The notes: generated by a model from the letters alone, not told the origin. A stretch of DNA of 16,260 nt from Candidatus Kuenenia stuttgartensis (GCA_945872325.1 CAMBZY010000016.1:1-16260), one strand, 5' to 3'; shown: positions 1 to 7,509, counted from the stretch's first letter. Numbers and translations are program-made.

Positions 1-591
1 CTTGTCGAACTGCATGCCTTCGACAAATTCCAGAGTTGTGGATGAAGACTTGCCTTCTTCCACCGTGATCACGCCATCGCGGCCAACTCGTTCCACAGCG
101 TCGGCAAGCATGTTGCCAATCGTGGGATCATTGTTCGCTGAAATCGTGCCGACCTGTGCAATCTCTTCTTTCTTCGATACTGGCTTGGCCAGTTTTGTCT
201 GAAGAAATTCAACAGTCGCAGTGACGGCTTTTTCAATCCCACGACGAATCGCCGTTGGGTTCGAACCGCTCGTGACTGACTTCAAACCTTCACGATAGAT
301 CGCACGGGCCAAAATGGTGGCCGTGGTGGTGCCGTCGCCAGCAACATCGGAAGTCTTCGAAGCAACAACGTTTACGAGCTTGGCGCCCATATTTTCAAAC
401 GGATCATCGAGTTCGATCTCTTTCGAGACCGTGACCCCGTCCTTCGTGACCGTTGGGCCGCCGAAAGATTTGTCAATGATCACGTTACGGCCGGTTGGCC
501 CGAGCGTTGTACCCACTGCGTGGGCCAATACATCGACACCTTCGAGCAACTTGCGTCGAGCGGCGTCGGAGAAGAGTAGCTGCTTTGCCAC
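1..591 (-). CDS. groEL: Chaperonin GroEL, second paralogue (3' end beyond left edge)
   Basis: This is the N-terminal 197 residues of a 60-kDa chaperonin, the ATP-driven folding ring that works with the GroES cap in the cytoplasm. Seen: the early GroEL signature with LGPTGRN (30-36), the nucleotide-binding TKDGVT (49-54) and GDGTTTAT (85-92), and the start of the apical region (DGVITVEEG, 172-180). The reading frame is open to base 1. The start is a GTG at 589-591, chosen because it gives the family N-terminus MAK and has AAGGAG ten bases upstream. It follows groES by 102 bases on the same strand. By hand count 64 of the first 100 residues match the complete GroEL upstream, so this is a diverged paralogue rather than a recent copy. 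The catalytic Asp of the second ATPase motif and the C-terminal tail lie outside the window. Identity is near certain; whether it makes separate rings or has special substrates is unknown. Confidence 0.97.
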   Translation of the reverse strand, partial: MAKQLLFSDAARRKLLEGVDVLAHAVGTTLGPTGRNVIIDKSFGGPTVTKDGVTVSKEIELDDPFENMGAKLVNVVASKTSDVAGDGTTTATILARAIYREGLKSVTSGSNPTAIRRGIEKAVTATVEFLQTKLAKPVSKKEEIAQVGTISANNDPTIGNMLADAVERVGRDGVITVEEGKSSSTTLEFVEGMQFDK

Positions 592-601
592 GTTCCTGAT
601 T

Positions 602-607
602 CTCCTT
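602..607 (-). promoter_or_regulatory. Shine-Dalgarno for the second groEL
   Basis: AAGGAG on the minus strand lies 10 bases before the GTG at 589-591. It fixes this non-ATG start, since no ATG gives the expected GroEL N-terminus. Confidence 0.75.
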
Positions 608-693
608 CTATCTGATCGAGGTCGTCGGACTAGAACAAGCTTTTGTATGACTTATTCAGAATCAGCCCGACAACCGCTCGCAAGTGATAATGC

Positions 694-987
694 TCAGTTT
701 ACAACTTTGGCCAGAATGTCAGACTCACGCAGAATCTTGACTTCCTTACCGTCCACCTTCACGTCGGTGCCGGAATATTTTCCAAACAGAACTTCGTCGC
801 CGACCACAACACCCACTGCAGCACGATCACCTGATTCCAGCAATTTGCCAGGACCAACTGCAATCACGGTGCCTCTTTGTGGCTTCTCTTTGGCTGTGTC
901 AGGCAGAACGATCCCGCCAGCGGTCTTCTCTTCAGCCTGAATTTGTTCGACAACAACTCGATCTTCCAAAGGACGCAGAACGGCCAT
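694..987 (-). CDS. groES: Co-chaperonin GroES
   Basis: This 97-residue protein is the 10-kDa co-chaperonin that caps the GroEL ring. Seen: the N-terminal LRPLEDRVVVE, the mobile-loop region EKTAGGIVLPD with the GIVLP segment that contacts GroEL, and the closing half with GDEVLFGKYSGT and the C-terminal ILRESDILAKV. Length matches the family. The reading frame stays open upstream to 1095, but the ATG at 985-987 gives the standard GroES N-terminus and has a modest AAAGGG about ten bases upstream, so the longer form is rejected. It sits between two groEL genes on the same strand, 137 bases after the complete groEL and 102 bases before the partial one. As the only groES here it probably serves both GroEL paralogues; that is inference. 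Confidence 0.98.
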   Translation of the reverse strand: MAVLRPLEDRVVVEQIQAEEKTAGGIVLPDTAKEKPQRGTVIAVGPGKLLESGDRAAVGVVVGDEVLFGKYSGTDVKVDGKEVKILRESDILAKVVN

Positions 988-1043
988 TTTTAGACTACCC
1001 TTTCGAAATGATTCAATCTGTTTCGTAGTGTTAGGATGTGAAA

Positions 1044-1081
1044 GGCCGGTTACATGCGGAACTTTTTTCCACGAACCGGCC
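1044..1081 (-). other. Hairpin in the groEL-groES gap
   Basis: There is a perfect 8-bp inverted repeat, GGCCGGTT at 1044-1051 and AACCGGCC at 1074-1081, with a smaller GGAA/TTCC stem inside the 22-base loop region. On the minus-strand transcript it is followed only by UUU, so it is a poor Rho-independent terminator. It could act as an RNA-processing or stability element, or as a partial attenuator between groEL and groES. A weaker 5-bp stem (CTGGT/ACCAG, 1108-1123) lies right after the groEL stop. Confidence 0.5.
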
Positions 1082-1124
1082 CATCTGTAATGCATACATG
1101 ACTGAACCTGGTGTTTCTACCAGA

Positions 1125-2798
1125 TTACATCATGCCTGGCATTCCCATGCCGCCCATGCCACCCATACCGCCCATGCCACCACCGTGGTCATCGTGGTGA
1201 GGGTCGCCACCGGGCTTCTTCTTCTCTTTGATTTCGACAATGATGGCTTCAGTGGTCAGCAGCAAGGCAGCCACGGAGGCCGCATTTTGCAGGGCTGAAC
1301 GAGTCACCTTGGCTGGGTCGACAACGCCGAATGCGAACATGTCACCCCATTCGCCAGATTCAGCATTGTATCCATAGTTGGAGTCAGTGCTTTTGGCAAT
1401 TCGGTTGACAATCACAGCGCCATCGATACCGGCGTTTTCAGCGATCGAACGGGCAGGCTGTTCGCAAGCACGCTTGATGATCTGAACTCCAAGGGCTTGA
1501 TCGCCGCTCAGGTGCAGGTCCTTCAAAGTCGCAGCTGCGCGAATCAGGGCTGTTCCGCCACCGCTCACAACACCTTCTTCATTGGCAGCGCGAGTGGCAT
1601 GCAAGGCGTCTTCAACAAGAGCTTTACGCTCTTTCATTTCGGTCTCGGTTGCAGCACCGACATTGATCTGGGCCACACCACCGGCCAGCTTGGCGAGACG
1701 CTCCTGGAGCTTCTCTTTGTCATATTCGCTGGTGGTTGTCCCAATTTCCCGCTTGATCAAATCGGTCCGGCCGGAGATCGCTTCCGAGGTACCGGCACCT
1801 TCAACAATCGTGGTGTTCTCACTGGTGATAATGACCTTCCTGGCAGAGCCAAGTTCATTCAGGTCAACACTTTCCAGCTCGATACCCAGATCCTTGAAAA
1901 TCGCCTTGCCACCGGTCAGGACAGCAATGTCCTCCAGCATGGCTTTACGACGATCGCCGTAACCAGGAGCTTTCACAGCCACAACCTGAAGAATCCCACG
2001 AAGCTTGTTCACGACAAGCGTGGCAAGGGCTTCGCTCTCCACATCCTCAGCAATAATCACCAGTGGCCGAGAGGCCTTGGCAATGGCTTCGAGGATAGGG
2101 ATCAGCACCTTGGGCGTGGTGATCTTCTCTTCATGGATCAGAATGAATGGGTTCTCGTAGACCACTTCCATCCGGTCCTGATCCGTCACAAAGTGAGGGC
2201 TCAGATATCCGCGATCGAACTGCATGCCTTCGACAACATTCACCACTGTGTCCGAACCCTTGCCTTCTTCAATGGTGATCACACCATCGGGGCCAACGGC
2301 TTCGAACGCTTCAGCGAGTTTCTCGCCGATCGTAATATCGTTATTTGCTGCGATGGTCGCAACTTCGGTCATCTCCTTTTTGGTGGAGATTTTCCGGGCC
2401 TGCTTCTTGATATCGGCCACAACGGCTTCCACAGCGGCGTCAATACCCCGCTTGAGGCTCATTGGATCCGCACCGGCTGACAAGTGCTTCAAGCCCTCTT
2501 TAAAGATGGCTTCGGCAAGGACGGTTGCGGTGGTCGTGCCATCGCCTGCAGCGTCGTTAGTCTTCGAAGCAGCCTCTTTGACCAACTGTGCGCCCATATT
2601 TTCGTAGGCGTCGGTCAATTCGATTTCTTCGGCGACGGTTACGCCGTCCTTGGTCACGTTCGGGCTTCCCCAGCCCTTGTCGATCACGGCATTTCTGCCC
2701 CGAGGCCCCAGCGTACTGCGAACCGCACGTGCCAGCTTGCTGACACCAACGGCTAACTTCTGCCGAGCTTCCTCGTTGTAGGCTAGCATTTTCGCCAC
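1125..2798 (-). CDS. groEL: Chaperonin GroEL (complete, first gene of the block)
   Basis: This is a complete 557-residue 60-kDa chaperonin that encloses unfolded proteins in an ATP-driven double ring capped by GroES. Seen: LGPRGRN (30-36), TKDGVT (49-54) and GDGTTTAT (85-92) of the nucleotide pocket; the apical domain with YGDRRKAMLEDIAVLTGG (280-297); and VEDALHATRA (395-404), whose Asp397 corresponds to the hydrolytic Asp398 of E. coli GroEL. The C-terminus is a His/Asp-rich stretch (HHDDH, 534-538) followed by GGM repeats, the flexible tail typical of major GroELs. All key residues are present. The start is GTG at 2796-2798, preceded by GAGGAG nine bases upstream and giving MAKMLAYNEEAR; an internal ATG three codons later is less well spaced. 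I saw no CIRCE element (TTAGCACTC-N9-GAGTGCTAA) upstream. The intact catalytic set and GGM tail suggest this is the housekeeping copy, which is inference. Confidence 0.98.
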   Translation of the reverse strand: MAKMLAYNEEARQKLAVGVSKLARAVRSTLGPRGRNAVIDKGWGSPNVTKDGVTVAEEIELTDAYENMGAQLVKEAASKTNDAAGDGTTTATVLAEAIFKEGLKHLSAGADPMSLKRGIDAAVEAVVADIKKQARKISTKKEMTEVATIAANNDITIGEKLAEAFEAVGPDGVITIEEGKGSDTVVNVVEGMQFDRGYLSPHFVTDQDRMEVVYENPFILIHEEKITTPKVLIPILEAIAKASRPLVIIAEDVESEALATLVVNKLRGILQVVAVKAPGYGDRRKAMLEDIAVLTGGKAIFKDLGIELESVDLNELGSARKVIITSENTTIVEGAGTSEAISGRTDLIKREIGTTTSEYDKEKLQERLAKLAGGVAQINVGAATETEMKERKALVEDALHATRAANEEGVVSGGGTALIRAAATLKDLHLSGDQALGVQIIKRACEQPARSIAENAGIDGAVIVNRIAKSTDSNYGYNAESGEWGDMFAFGVVDPAKVTRSALQNAASVAALLLTTEAIIVEIKEKKKPGGDPHHDDHGGGMGGMGGMGGMGMPGMM

Positions 2799-3197
2799 GG
2801 CGAACTACTCCTCAACGAAACCATCTTCATCAAAGTCATATAAATCGCTGGACCATTCCACACGACTCCTTTGATTCTCAATCCACGTCCTGTGACAGAC
2901 CTGATCAAGAAATTTCATTTAGACTCTAATGCAAGTTCCATGCCGTTACCTGAATAAGACGCGATAAGATACTCTGGACTCTGATCTTGCAATCTTATGG
3001 ACCAATCCATGCCAAGTTCATATCTGCCAGAATGGCAGGATATTCAGCAGACTGTCGTTCTTGGTAAATCCGCCTGCACCTCTCGTTCTCAACCCACATC
3101 TCCTCAAAACTTATTTGATCCCCTGATCTTGCCGACCATCTCATTTCACGATATTCATGGAACCCTACCCCGTTTCCAACATCCCACATTCCCCCCT
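2799..3197. other. Divergent intergenic region, groEL / esterase
   Basis: This 399-base stretch lies between the divergent groEL and esterase genes and should hold both promoters. I found no CIRCE operator and no convincing sigma-70 or sigma-32 promoter for groEL. A small palindrome, TTAGACTCTAA (2919-2929), is the only symmetric element near groEL. For the esterase a weak pair, TTGCCG (3129-3134) and TATTCA (3152-3157) with a 17-base spacer, would start transcription about 34 bases before its ATG. The esterase frame remains open back to 2997, but that extension (rich in Pro, Ser and Gln) has no protein-like features and would bury the signal peptide. Confidence 0.4.
2808..2813 (-). promoter_or_regulatory. 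Shine-Dalgarno for the complete groEL
   Basis: GAGGAG on the minus strand ends nine bases before the GTG at 2796-2798. It supports GTG over the ATG three codons downstream. Confidence 0.75.
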
Positions 3198-4091
3198 ATG
3201 AAATCAGGCATTCACATGTTCCGCCCTGCCATCACCAGCCTTATCATCGCATTCAGCTTATATGGACCCACTCTACCGGCACAGAATGTGATCACACTTT
3301 GGCCCAACGGCGCACCAGGAGCCAAAGGTACGGATGCCGTTGATATCCCCACCCTCACCGTCTATAAACCACCCGCTGGTAAGAACTCAGGTGCGGCAAT
3401 CGTCGTCTGTCCAGGTGGCGGATACGGTGGACTTGCAGCCCATGAGAATCAACCCATCGCCGAATGGTTTGCTTCCAAAGGTCTCACAGCATTCGTACTT
3501 AAGTACAGACTGGGGCCACGGTATCGCCACCCAGCCATGATTAACGACGCCAACCACGCCATCCGAACCGTCCGTTCCAAATCCGTAGAATACGGAATTG
3601 ACCCGAAAAAGATCGGCATCATCGGATTCTCTGCCGGTGGACACCTCGCCTCGACCGCTGGAACTCATTACGATGCCGGCAAACCGGATTCCACCGACCC
3701 CATCGAAAAAGCCAGCTCACGTCCTGACTTCATGATCCTGATGTACCCTGTCATCGCCATGGCAACTCCCTATGGTCACTCGGGTTCCAAACGGAATCTG
3801 CTTGGTGATAATCCTCCCGAAGAACTCGTCAAAAGCCTCTCGAATGAGACTCAAGTCACCAAGGACACGCCCCCGGCATTCCTCGTTCATACGTTCGAAG
3901 ACACCGTTGTTCCTCCCGAAAATTCGCTCCTGTTTGCCATGGCCATGTCCAAAGCCGGCATTCCCTGCGAACTCCACATGTTCGAAAAAGGCCGTCATGG
4001 TCTCGGTCTCGGCATGGGCGATCCTGCGTTCAGCGAATGGCCAAACCTCTGCGAAATCTGGCTCAAACAACGTGGCTTTTTAGCTAAGTAA
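3198..4091 (+). CDS. Secreted alpha/beta-hydrolase, acetylxylan esterase / BD-FAE type
   Basis: This 297-residue exported serine esterase belongs to the alpha/beta-hydrolase fold (Aes/BD-FAE group), whose members remove acetyl or feruloyl groups from plant polysaccharides or hydrolyse small esters. Seen: an N-terminal signal peptide with hydrophobic residues about 12-22 and likely cleavage after PA (27-28); the oxyanion-hole motif PGGGYG (72-77); the nucleophile elbow GFSAG with Ser145; and the likely acid and base Asp235 (in EDTVVP) and His267 (in KGRHG). The triad is complete. The start at 3198 is chosen because it places the signal peptide at the N-terminus; an ATG at 3216 would also work and neither has a clear Shine-Dalgarno. 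The gene stands alone, divergent from groEL and convergent with the GTPase operon. The substrate cannot be told from sequence; acetylxylan or another acylated polysaccharide is the family-based guess. Confidence 0.9.
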   Translation: MKSGIHMFRPAITSLIIAFSLYGPTLPAQNVITLWPNGAPGAKGTDAVDIPTLTVYKPPAGKNSGAAIVVCPGGGYGGLAAHENQPIAEWFASKGLTAFVLKYRLGPRYRHPAMINDANHAIRTVRSKSVEYGIDPKKIGIIGFSAGGHLASTAGTHYDAGKPDSTDPIEKASSRPDFMILMYPVIAMATPYGHSGSKRNLLGDNPPEELVKSLSNETQVTKDTPPAFLVHTFEDTVVPPENSLLFAMAMSKAGIPCELHMFEKGRHGLGLGMGDPAFSEWPNLCEIWLKQRGFLAK

Positions 4092-4108
4092 CAAACCATA
4101 AGAACTGC

Positions 4109-4140
4109 GGCATTGGTCTGTTATATCATAGACCAATGCC
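4109..4140. terminator. Bidirectional hairpin terminator between convergent genes
   Basis: A perfect 11-bp inverted repeat (GGCATTGGTCT at 4109-4119, AGACCAATGCC at 4130-4140) surrounds a 10-base AT-rich loop. It sits 18 bases after the esterase stop and 12 bases beyond the stop of the MnmE-like gene. Neither side has a good U-run, so termination may be imperfect or Rho-assisted, but the position between two converging genes fits a shared terminator. Confidence 0.7.
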
Positions 4141-4152
4141 CAGTTTAATTCA

Positions 4153-5304
4153 TCATCTCTGAAGTAACTCGCTCAGATAAAGGCTTGCAATATTTGTTGA
4201 CTGCTCACCATTCATCAACCTTCGGACCTCTCTTAATTCCGATTCAATCTCACGATCAAAGATTACAGCACCCGCAAGTTGTTTATCAGAATCATTTTCG
4301 GGAATAAGCCGCTCAATCATTCGAGCCATAAACGTTTCGATGCCCTGCCCTGATCTGGCGCTGATTGCAAGCATGCCCTCAGGCACAACCGTCTCTTCCA
4401 TTAGATCTCGTTTGGTAATCACAACCAAGTCCGTGCCTGTACAAGTCTTGGCCGTCTTACTTTCATCAGGGCCGTAGAGCCGAATCACCAGGTCAGCGAG
4501 ATTTTGACGGTCTCTAGCCAATGCAATTCCAGAGGCTTCGAGCACATCCGTCGTCTCGTCCCTTAAACCTGCCATATCCGTGACCACCAAAGGCCAACCC
4601 TCGATCGTTAAAGATACATCCACAAGGTCGCGCGTTGTTCCCGCTATAGGGCTCACAAGAACTCGCTCAAATCCTGCCAAAGCGTTCACAAGAGTCGACT
4701 TACCTACATTCGGCGCACCTGCAAGTGCTACCGTAAAACCGCGACTCAAACGCGTGCCCCAAACGGCGGTCATGAGGAGTTTGTCCATCAAATCCATGGA
4801 CGACTCTATCTGCCCACCTTCCAACCTGGCCTGAATCTGTTCCAGAGTTCGTCGAAGCGTCCCATTCACTTGCTTCCACAATACTTCCGCCGCTTTAGGC
4901 GCATTCACTCTGTTAAAATGCTCGCGAGCCTTTCGCTCCAGCCATAGAACTCCATGAGCTTTCAGGTACTGATCCTGATCTATAGCTGTAACATGATTCT
5001 TTTGAAGAGCTTGCAAGATTGACTTCACTAGAATCGGGCTCCCGTGGCCCTGAATCTCGACCTCCAGATCACCCCCATCTGTTGGGACCACCAGGGCCAC
5101 CACTTCGTCAATCCCAAACCACCCAAGCCTGAGTTCACCAGGCTGACTTTGAGCCAGTCCGCGTTGACCGTATTTTGGACGAAACAATCGGTCAGCAACA
5201 CCTGCGGCGTCGCTTCCCCAAATCCTCAGAACCGCAATCGCTCCGGACGCTTCCGCTGAGAACTGGGTGACATAAGTTGCTTTACTAATAGAATCTTCTG
5301 TCAT
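4153..5304 (-). CDS. Divergent MnmE/TrmE-like GTPase lacking the C-terminal Cys motif
   Basis: This 383-residue protein resembles MnmE, the GTPase that modifies the wobble uridine of certain tRNAs with MnmG. Seen: an N-terminal domain with AIAVLRIWG (22-30) and EVEIQGHGS (81-89), matching the MnmE formyl-folate-binding domain; a helical middle; and a G domain with GAPNVGKST (196-204), GTTRD (222-226), DMAGLRD (243-249), TKRD (297-300) and SAR (315-317). Departures from MnmE: it is about 70 residues shorter than E. coli MnmE; the helical motif around FLNGKLDL is not recognisable; G3 is DMAG rather than DTAG; G4 is TKRD rather than NKxD; and the protein ends at LSELLQR, without the CxGK that carries the catalytic Cys. 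The start is the ATG overlapping the coaX stop by 4 nt; the longer frame to 5436 merely lies over coaX. It is the last gene of obgE-coaX-this. Either a degenerate MnmE or a repurposed GTPase is possible. Confidence 0.8.
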   Translation of the reverse strand: MTEDSISKATYVTQFSAEASGAIAVLRIWGSDAAGVADRLFRPKYGQRGLAQSQPGELRLGWFGIDEVVALVVPTDGGDLEVEIQGHGSPILVKSILQALQKNHVTAIDQDQYLKAHGVLWLERKAREHFNRVNAPKAAEVLWKQVNGTLRRTLEQIQARLEGGQIESSMDLMDKLLMTAVWGTRLSRGFTVALAGAPNVGKSTLVNALAGFERVLVSPIAGTTRDLVDVSLTIEGWPLVVTDMAGLRDETTDVLEASGIALARDRQNLADLVIRLYGPDESKTAKTCTGTDLVVITKRDLMEETVVPEGMLAISARSGQGIETFMARMIERLIPENDSDKQLAGAVIFDREIESELREVRRLMNGEQSTNIASLYLSELLQR

Positions 5305-6137
5305 ACCGAATCGCCGTAACCTGTGGCCGCAAAATCTGCGAGGCCCATTAAAACCAAGTCTTGAATCACTCGCGCCTGCTCGCTGGCCGCCCATGGGGCA
5401 ATCAAGGTCGCGTCGCCGCCCGACCAGACCTCCCAATGATCTGCCATGGCACCACTTCGAGCGATCAATTCTTTAGCGGCCCCGACCTGCCCCCAAAATA
5501 AACCTGCCTCTATGGCAGTTTTGGTCTCGGCCCCGTGTGCCAAAGGGGCCTGAGAGATCGCCCCAACCTGCATCAGCCCGGCAGTGCCTTGATTTAAAGC
5601 CTTGGCCGACAAGCGATAACCAGGTGCTATTGCCCCACCAAGCCAGACTCCATCAGCGTCGATCCGTTCCACGGTCATGGCCGTTCCACACATCACCACA
5701 ATGCCTGGCCCTTTTGCATCGTTTAACCGCATTGCGGCTCGCACTGCAAGGGCCCTATCCACACCGGTCCGCTCTGGAAAGTCAAGCCGGTTCTGGACAT
5801 CCACATCCATGGCGCTGGTGAAGATGCTTCCGTCCGCATCCTCACCATCGGTTTCTTCGAGCACTCTGTCCATCAAACCCACGAGCTGGGTGAGAGCTTC
5901 CTGATGAACACTCGCCAGCCAGATTCCTTCGATTTTCTTGCCTTGAAGCCACAGCTTCAGAGCCTCTCCCTGCTGAGCGATCCGATCCGTGGGCAAGGTC
6001 AGTCGTTCGTCCCAAGTCTTTGCAGTGTCTTGGAATAAACGATTCACAGAACCAGCTCCACCGACCAGCCACACCAATTTTGTGCGACTATTGCCAATGT
6101 CAGCCAGTATCCATCCACCTTGCCCTTCGGAACTCAT
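5301..6137 (-). CDS. coaX: Type III pantothenate kinase
   Basis: This 278-residue cytoplasmic enzyme of the ASKHA fold phosphorylates pantothenate with ATP, the first step of coenzyme A synthesis. Seen: the N-terminal phosphate-binding DIGNSRTK (13-20), RTGVDR (123-128) with the conserved GxDR, CGTAMTVE (150-157) and GGAIAPGYRL (167-176). These are the four diagnostic CoaX motifs in order, and the length is slightly above the usual 250-260. Its ATG overlaps the obgE stop by 4 nt and its own stop overlaps the next ATG by 4 nt, so it is translationally coupled on both sides. CoaX is insensitive to CoA feedback in characterised members, a family fact not visible here. No type I or II kinase gene is in the window. 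Confidence 0.95.
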   Translation of the reverse strand: MSSEGQGGWILADIGNSRTKLVWLVGGAGSVNRLFQDTAKTWDERLTLPTDRIAQQGEALKLWLQGKKIEGIWLASVHQEALTQLVGLMDRVLEETDGEDADGSIFTSAMDVDVQNRLDFPERTGVDRALAVRAAMRLNDAKGPGIVVMCGTAMTVERIDADGVWLGGAIAPGYRLSAKALNQGTAGLMQVGAISQAPLAHGAETKTAIEAGLFWGQVGAAKELIARSGAMADHWEVWSGGDATLIAPWAASEQARVIQDLVLMGLADFAATGYGDSV

Positions 6138-7294
6138 TCTGGGGTCTCTTGAGGCTCAGGGCTCAATTCTTCAACCGGTTTACGTGGCTCGCGCCTGATC
6201 TCTACCACGGATTCAAATTGGTGATCCGCTTCGACAGGATTGCTCACCTTTTTTGGCAGCTCCAGTGAGGCCAGAACTGATTCCGGCTCTGGCTCAACAA
6301 TCGGGCCAATCTCCTCAAGCCGATCACTGATCTCGTTCATCAGCTGATTCATGCCCTTGCCGGTGACTGCCGAAATCGCCATGACAGGTCGCCCTAACTG
6401 TTCTTCAAACTTTGCTTTAGCATCATCTGAACCAGTCAGGTCCATCTTCGTCAGAAGCACAATCTCAGGCCGTTCAGCCAGAGTCGGGCTGTAAAGCCTG
6501 ATCTCCTCGCGAATTGTCTGATAGTTTTTCCACGGGTCCGATTCGTCCATCGGCTCACTGGCGACCAGGTGAACCAGCAGGCGGGTCCGCTCCACATGCC
6601 TTAGAAATTCATGGCCTAAACCATGCCCGGCATGGGCTCCTTCAATCAGTCCAGGAATATCGGCCACCACAAAAGCATCCTCGCGGCCGGAGTGAACCGT
6701 GCCCAGATTGGGATACTTTGTTGTAAATGGGTAATCTGCGATTTCTGGGTGAGCGTGTGAGATCCGTGAGAGAAGCGTCGATTTGCCTGCATTCGGGAGC
6801 CCGATCAGGCCCACGTCGGCAATCACCTTCATCTCCAGAATGATCCACTTGTCCTCGCCCACTGCGCCTTTTTCAAACTGCCTCGGAGCACGGTTCGTAC
6901 TCGACTTAAAGTGGGCGTTCCCAAACCCGCCCTTCCCACCACGGGCAATAATCACCTTTTCGCCATGAGCTTTGAGGTCCTTAAGAATGTGACCTCGCTC
7001 ACGGTCGCGAATGATCGTGCCCACAGGCACTTTGATCACCATGTCATGGGCCGTCTTGCCGTGGCAGTCCGCACCCATTCCATTTTCGCCACGATCCGCC
7101 TTCCAGTGTCTCTGGAACGAAAGGTGGGCTAAATTTGAGTTTCCGGTGTCAGCCAGCAGAACCACGTCGCCACCATGGCCACCGTCTCCACCGTTAGGGC
7201 CACCTTTTGGAGCATATTTTTCACGACGGAAGCTCAGAGCGCCGTTCCCACCATCTCCACCTTTGACATAAATCGTGACACGGTCGACAAACAT
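6134..7294 (-). CDS. obgE: Obg-family GTPase ObgE/CgtA
   Basis: This 386-residue GTPase binds the large ribosomal subunit and is needed for its maturation and for stress control. Seen: the Gly-rich Obg fold at the N-terminus (1 to about 158, starting MFVDRVTIYVKGGDGGNG, with PNGGDGGHGG at 33-42 and GGKGGFGN at 119-126), then a G domain with GLPNAGKST (165-173), the switch I segment DYPFTT (187-192), DIPGLIEGA (212-220), TKMD (282-285) and SAVTG (308-312). The remaining 55 or so residues form a charged Pro/Glu-rich tail and not an OCT domain; such variable tails are usual in the family. The ATG at 7292-7294 gives the standard N-terminus; the Shine-Dalgarno is weak. It is the first gene of obgE-coaX-MnmE-like, and the terminator at 7423-7478 separates it from rpmA, so it should have its own promoter in 7295-7422, though I could not pick one out. 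Confidence 0.97.
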   Translation of the reverse strand: MFVDRVTIYVKGGDGGNGALSFRREKYAPKGGPNGGDGGHGGDVVLLADTGNSNLAHLSFQRHWKADRGENGMGADCHGKTAHDMVIKVPVGTIIRDRERGHILKDLKAHGEKVIIARGGKGGFGNAHFKSSTNRAPRQFEKGAVGEDKWIILEMKVIADVGLIGLPNAGKSTLLSRISHAHPEIADYPFTTKYPNLGTVHSGREDAFVVADIPGLIEGAHAGHGLGHEFLRHVERTRLLVHLVASEPMDESDPWKNYQTIREEIRLYSPTLAERPEIVLLTKMDLTGSDDAKAKFEEQLGRPVMAISAVTGKGMNQLMNEISDRLEEIGPIVEPEPESVLASLELPKKVSNPVEADHQFESVVEIRREPRKPVEELSPEPQETPE

Positions 7295-7422
7295 GATGAA
7301 TTCTCAAGCCTTGATTTGGCTGGTATCTGGCGCGTTCACAATTCAACATCGCACCGATTTGGCACGTGTCGCAGATCGCACAAATGATCGAATACTTTTT
7401 CTACTCTTCATAATCCGCAACC

Positions 7423-7478
7423 ATCAACCAAAAAACAACCGGTCGGGCCTTTTTTTGCCCGCCGGTCATTTGGTTGAT
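7423..7478 (-). terminator. Rho-independent terminator of rpmA
   Basis: On the minus strand a GC-rich stem of 10 bp (arms 7457-7466 and 7438-7448, one bulged base, loop of eight A/G bases) is followed by TGTTTTTT. An outer perfect 10-bp repeat (7423-7432 with 7469-7478) can extend the structure and overlaps the U-run. It lies 32 bases past the rpmA stop and upstream of obgE, so it separates the two transcripts. Confidence 0.9.
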
Positions 7479-7509
7479 TTTTGGGAATGATCTGCCAACC
7501 GCAACCTGA

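Noticed and set aside
592..693. Long-range inverted repeat and weak promoter boxes between groES and the second groEL
   Set aside because: The stem needs a G-U pair and a loop of about 46 bases, and the -10 match is poor; too weak to call.
314..940. 208-codon open frame on the plus strand over groEL/groES
   Set aside because: Antisense to two clearly identified genes; low-complexity Ser/Thr/Pro translation typical of a shadow frame.
988..1095. 36-codon N-terminal extension of GroES
   Set aside because: The extension covers the intergenic hairpin and lacks similarity to GroES; the ATG at 985-987 gives the canonical N-terminus.
1497..2480. 327-codon open frame on the plus strand
   Set aside because: It lies wholly antisense to groEL, whose protein motifs are unmistakable; the translation has no recognisable domain.
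2997..3197. 67-codon extension of the secreted esterase
   Set aside because: It would place the signal peptide internally and shows no domain-like sequence.
5305..5436. 44-codon N-terminal extension of the MnmE-like GTPase
   Set aside because: It overlaps coaX entirely; the ATGA junction start gives an MnmE-like N-terminus.
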